A stretch of 64,000 nucleotides of DNA. Source: Doris montereyensis (taxonomy: Eukaryota; Mollusca; Gastropoda; Nudibranchia; Dorididae). Where the stretch lies: the NCBI GenBank assembly GCA_037039925.1, contig JAXRKP010000622.1:22501-86500 (forward strand), read 5' to 3'. Below are positions 60,944 through 64,000 of the stretch, in pieces. Position 1 is the first letter of the stretch, and every line of letters starts with the position of its first letter. The notes under the pieces were generated by a model, which saw only the letters and a list, made by a program, of their open reading frames with translations, did no database searches and was not told the DNA's origin. The position numbers and the translations under genes are program-made.

Positions 60944-62477
60944 GTAAGTAAAAAAACTATTTTTTTCTCCATATTTTCTGAATCCAGCTAGGAAATTTTC
61001 CTCAAGTTTCTTCCATCCTCTGGTTTTTGGTTTTAAATTATTTATTTAGATTGTTTAGAAGAAAAGTTTTCCTTAGCCTTTATGCAGACTGAATTTTTGT
61101 CTCATATATAGATAATGTGGCATTTTATTAACAAGTTAACGTTACATTCAAAAGCTATAAATCCATAAGATTAATAAGAAAACAATTTTCTTACCTTTTT
61201 TTTTCCTCTCATGAATTATTTATTGTTTTAAGCAATATCTATTGGGTTCATTTTTGTAAGTGCAGTGAAGTAGGGTCTTTTTGATAGTGTTAAAATGTGA
61301 TTAGATTTTATATTGAACGACTTTTTAATTATAGTAACTTTTCAAAGTTTGAAAAGATGTTTTAAAATGCCCTTGAGTGTTTGGGTTTTTTTTTGTTTGT
61401 GTAACCTCGTGGTAAGGAGGACATTTTTCAGTCTTCATTCAATGGGCTTTTGCTGCCTTTTTTTGCTTTTCATGCAATGTCCAGTGTTTGTTTTTTTACC
61501 TGTGAGTCCTTGGTCCTAAGCTGTGTTTATGTCATGTATTTTTATCCTTGAGTGTGTTTTTGTGTGTGTGTATGATAAAAAATAAAAGATAGCACAATGT
61601 GGGATATGGGTAAAGGATGTAATTTCTTTTTGCTTCTTTTTATTTTGTATTGTCTTTTTTTCCATTCTTTTCTTCTATTCTTTTCTTTTTAGTTTATGAT
61701 GTACATTTTAAAGTGCTTTTTTGTTGGGTTTTTCTTTCTTTATTATAATGTTTTTCTCAAATTATATTGTAAATGAGCTTGTATATAAGTTATTTTATGA
61801 GGAATCTTTAAAAATATAATATCTATGTTCAAGAGTGTATGTTTCTGCATTAGTGTGTGTGTGGTCATAAAATATGTTTCTGCTTTTGTCACTTTGTTCA
61901 AAGCAATTGTAAAGCTTTGATTTTTTGTCATTTTTTATGGTGAAGAGATTCAGTGTGTAAGCGTACACATCTTTTTTTGTTCTGTTTTACATTTTTTGAA
62001 GAATAATACATCTGAGAAATTATTCTTGCAGTTTTATAAATGCAATTATGGTTATGTACATATTTTGCCATGGATTTGTAGCTCAGGGCGAAAAAATATG
62101 CTGTACTACTTGAATTTGATTTTTAAACCTAAAACAGATTAGAATACTTACATGTGATCAATTAAATTCACTTGTAATTTCTTTTTTAGATTCTAGTAAT
62201 TGTCAAAACACTAGAAGAGTGTTTATGATGTGTAAACCGATGTAATTTTATTTAAATTGATGTAATTACTTTTCTTTATACACATTGTTAGCTTATTGTT
62301 CAATATGCAAGATAGAATGAGTAGATTATAATTGCTGAAATGCAACATTCAAATAATGGACTGTGTTATTTTATTTGTCCTCATATTTTCTTGAAATGCC
62401 CGTGAATTTTATGTTGAATTATTACTTGATCTAGACATGTTTGAACAAAAATATTTAGATAAATGGTATGACATTTA
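60944..62477 (+). other. hnRNP C/RALY-like intron sequence
   Basis: T-rich, no further exon recognised. Long T/C runs suggest that splice acceptors may exist, but no family-like coding block follows any of them. Confidence 0.55.
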
Positions 62478-63330
62478 CAGAGTGTCAAATCCACAGGGGG
62501 CAAACGATAAAAAACCAAAAAGAGATAACGCACCTTAATAGACTGTAATAGGGGTTGTGTCCACCTCTAACATCTAGGCAGGCTTGAGTACATCTTCTCA
62601 TTGACCTGTTGAGATTTTGAATAAAACACTGAGGAATTGCATCCCATTCTTGGTGGAGAGCACATACCAGCTGTTGAATGTTGTCAATATCATTCCTCGT
62701 GTAAAAACGGCGGCCAAGTTCGTCCCAAAGGTGTTCACTTGGGGACATATCGGATGTAAAGGCTGACCAATCCATCAGGTTGATGTCCTGTTGCTGGATA
62801 AAAGAAATAGTGGTACAAGCTGTATGGGTCCTTGCGTTGTCATGCTGAAACACTTGGACGTTTTGATGGATCTGAAAAGTGGGCACGACAATGTGCACAT
62901 CATTGATGTAAATTTGTGCATTCTCAGGGCCTTGAGTACGATGGTTGTAGTTGATGCCATCCCATACGTGTATGCTGCCTCCTCTAGCGATCAAGCTGCA
63001 TAACACAGGCTGCTGCATAACGTTCTCCGGATCTTTCTCCATATTCGAATTCGGTTATCAGTATGAAACAAGTTCAACCTACTCGTCTGAGAATAAAACA
63101 GAGTTCCATCGATGCCTGGTATGAAGGAGATATTGCCTCGCGAAGATTCCATTGCAGATGTTATTTGGAACTTGTTTCGCAAATGAGACAGAAGAATATG
63201 CCGGTTTTGCTAATGGGTAGTTACTCGTGGCCGACCACTACGCTGTCTATCAGCAACATTGCCAGTTGTTCTATTCTATTCCACTAGCCTTGAAAGAGTG
63301 CTAGCACTGCAATTGGACATCTCGGTTTTG
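62478..63330 (-). pseudogene. Tc1-like transposase, frameshifted
   Basis: From about 63,290 down to 62,485 on the minus strand: NVADRQRSGRPRVTTH (end of the DNA-binding region), ILLSHLRNKFQ, a region equivalent to the first catalytic Asp, LFHTDNRIRIWRK, then in one open frame GGSIHVWDGI, VFQHDNARTHTA (second Asp) and SPSEHLWDELGRR (Glu). Exactly 34 residues separate that Asp and Glu, the DD34E signature of Tc1 elements. At least two frameshifts and stops break the N-terminal half. Terminal inverted repeats were not resolved. It lies in an hnRNP C/RALY-like intron, antisense. Confidence 0.88.
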
Positions 63331-63489
63331 GAGAAGTCAGAGTTCTCTGCTGCAGTCAACAGTGCTAAGTCTAGGCATAGTTTTAAAGTAACACAAAGCA
63401 ACTGATTTCAGTAAAATAGTGGGGGGTTTTTCTAATAACAGCTTGCAAACTTAGTGTGACCAATATTTTCATACTTTTACTCAACCGTG

Positions 63490-63715
63490 TGAAAACGTGT
63501 ATTGTTTAGGAGAACAACCCGAAAGGGAGTTAAGTGAGCCTCTGTATTGAATGGGTGGCCCCTTTTTGCCCAATGTGATACAGTGGAGCCAACGCGATCG
63601 CCAATGGACGGGTTGAGCCACAGGGACCCACAACTGGCCCCAAGCCAGCTGAGGCCGTAAGCTTTGAGTCTTCGTTTCAAGGGTTCTGAAACGTAACCCA
63701 TCCCCTTTAGAGAGA
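63490..63715 (-). repeat. Dispersed repeat R5, copy 2
   Basis: Inverse of 23,860-24,085: on the minus strand ACTCAAAGCTTACGGCCTCA, GCTGGCTTGGGGCCAG, GGCTCCACTGTATCACATTG, CTTAACTCCCTTTCGGG. From 63,720 to the end of the window nothing else is recognised. Confidence 0.72.
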
Positions 63716-64000
63716 GGAGAGAACAACCGACTCATTTAAGAACAAAAATCATAAAATTGTTGATTTAGACTCGTGAGAAAGAAAAAAACCCATCCACATC
63801 GTTCTTTCATCCATGTTTCAAAAAGTTACATTTTTCAATGTATATCTTGTAGATTCAGTACTGAAATTTTTATGGAACCTGTCAATTGTTGGGGCGGGGG
63901 GGGAGGAAGAGGGAGGGTTATGTCATAGTCATATTCACTTTTATTGGGATATTGGTTTTAATTCATGGAATTTTAATAACATCAAGATATTATTTTCCTT

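Overview
This is eukaryotic, repeat-rich genomic DNA from an animal, most likely a marine gastropod mollusc. The evidence is short GT-AG exons in long AT-rich introns, tRNA-derived SINEs with (ATCAA)n tails, clusters of AGATCTAGATCT palindromes, very long uninterrupted microsatellites, and APE-type LINE and Tc1 remnants. There is no prokaryotic gene organisation. The host assignment is inference from repeat style. The gene calls rest on reading-frame continuity across splice sites and family motifs.

Three genes can be built from exons. (1) 14,844 to 4,921, minus strand: a seven-exon class I fructose-bisphosphate-aldolase-like gene. Its exons join in compatible phase, but several catalytic positions look replaced (Schiff-base Lys to Arg, Lys146 to Glu, Glu187 to Ser), so it reads as a pseudoenzyme or decaying paralogue. 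Two short exons at 18,494-18,656 look like part of a second, tandem aldolase-like copy. (2) 42,137 to 35,445, minus strand: an MPV17L2-like gene (Mpv17/PMP22 family) in two visible exons, with a 3.25-kb LINE in its intron. (3) 54,485 to 60,943, plus strand: the RRM-bearing 5' part of an hnRNP C/RALY-like RNA-binding protein that runs off the right edge.

Layout. 1-4,900: minisatellites, SINEs, a TIR-flanked tRNA-derived element and LINE debris. 4,900-14,900: the aldolase-like gene; four of its six introns hold a long tandem array and three hold SINEs. 13,300-22,250: a microsatellite belt of (TTA), (AG), (GAA), (GAT), (TAG), (GATA) and (CATA), with the second aldolase-like fragment and a LINE fragment. 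22,300-35,400: SINEs, several MITE-like elements (some nested) and LINE tails. 35,400-42,200: MPV17L2-like gene with the LINE. 42,200-54,400: microsatellites, a foldback element, a TA-flanked MITE, a second LINE copy carrying a nested insertion. 54,400-64,000: hnRNP C/RALY-like gene, with repeats and a broken Tc1 element in its introns.

No CRISPR array, rRNA, intact tRNA, operon or intact autonomous transposon was found. The interesting content is the catalytically altered aldolase-like locus and the unusually dense interaction of repeats with its splice sites.
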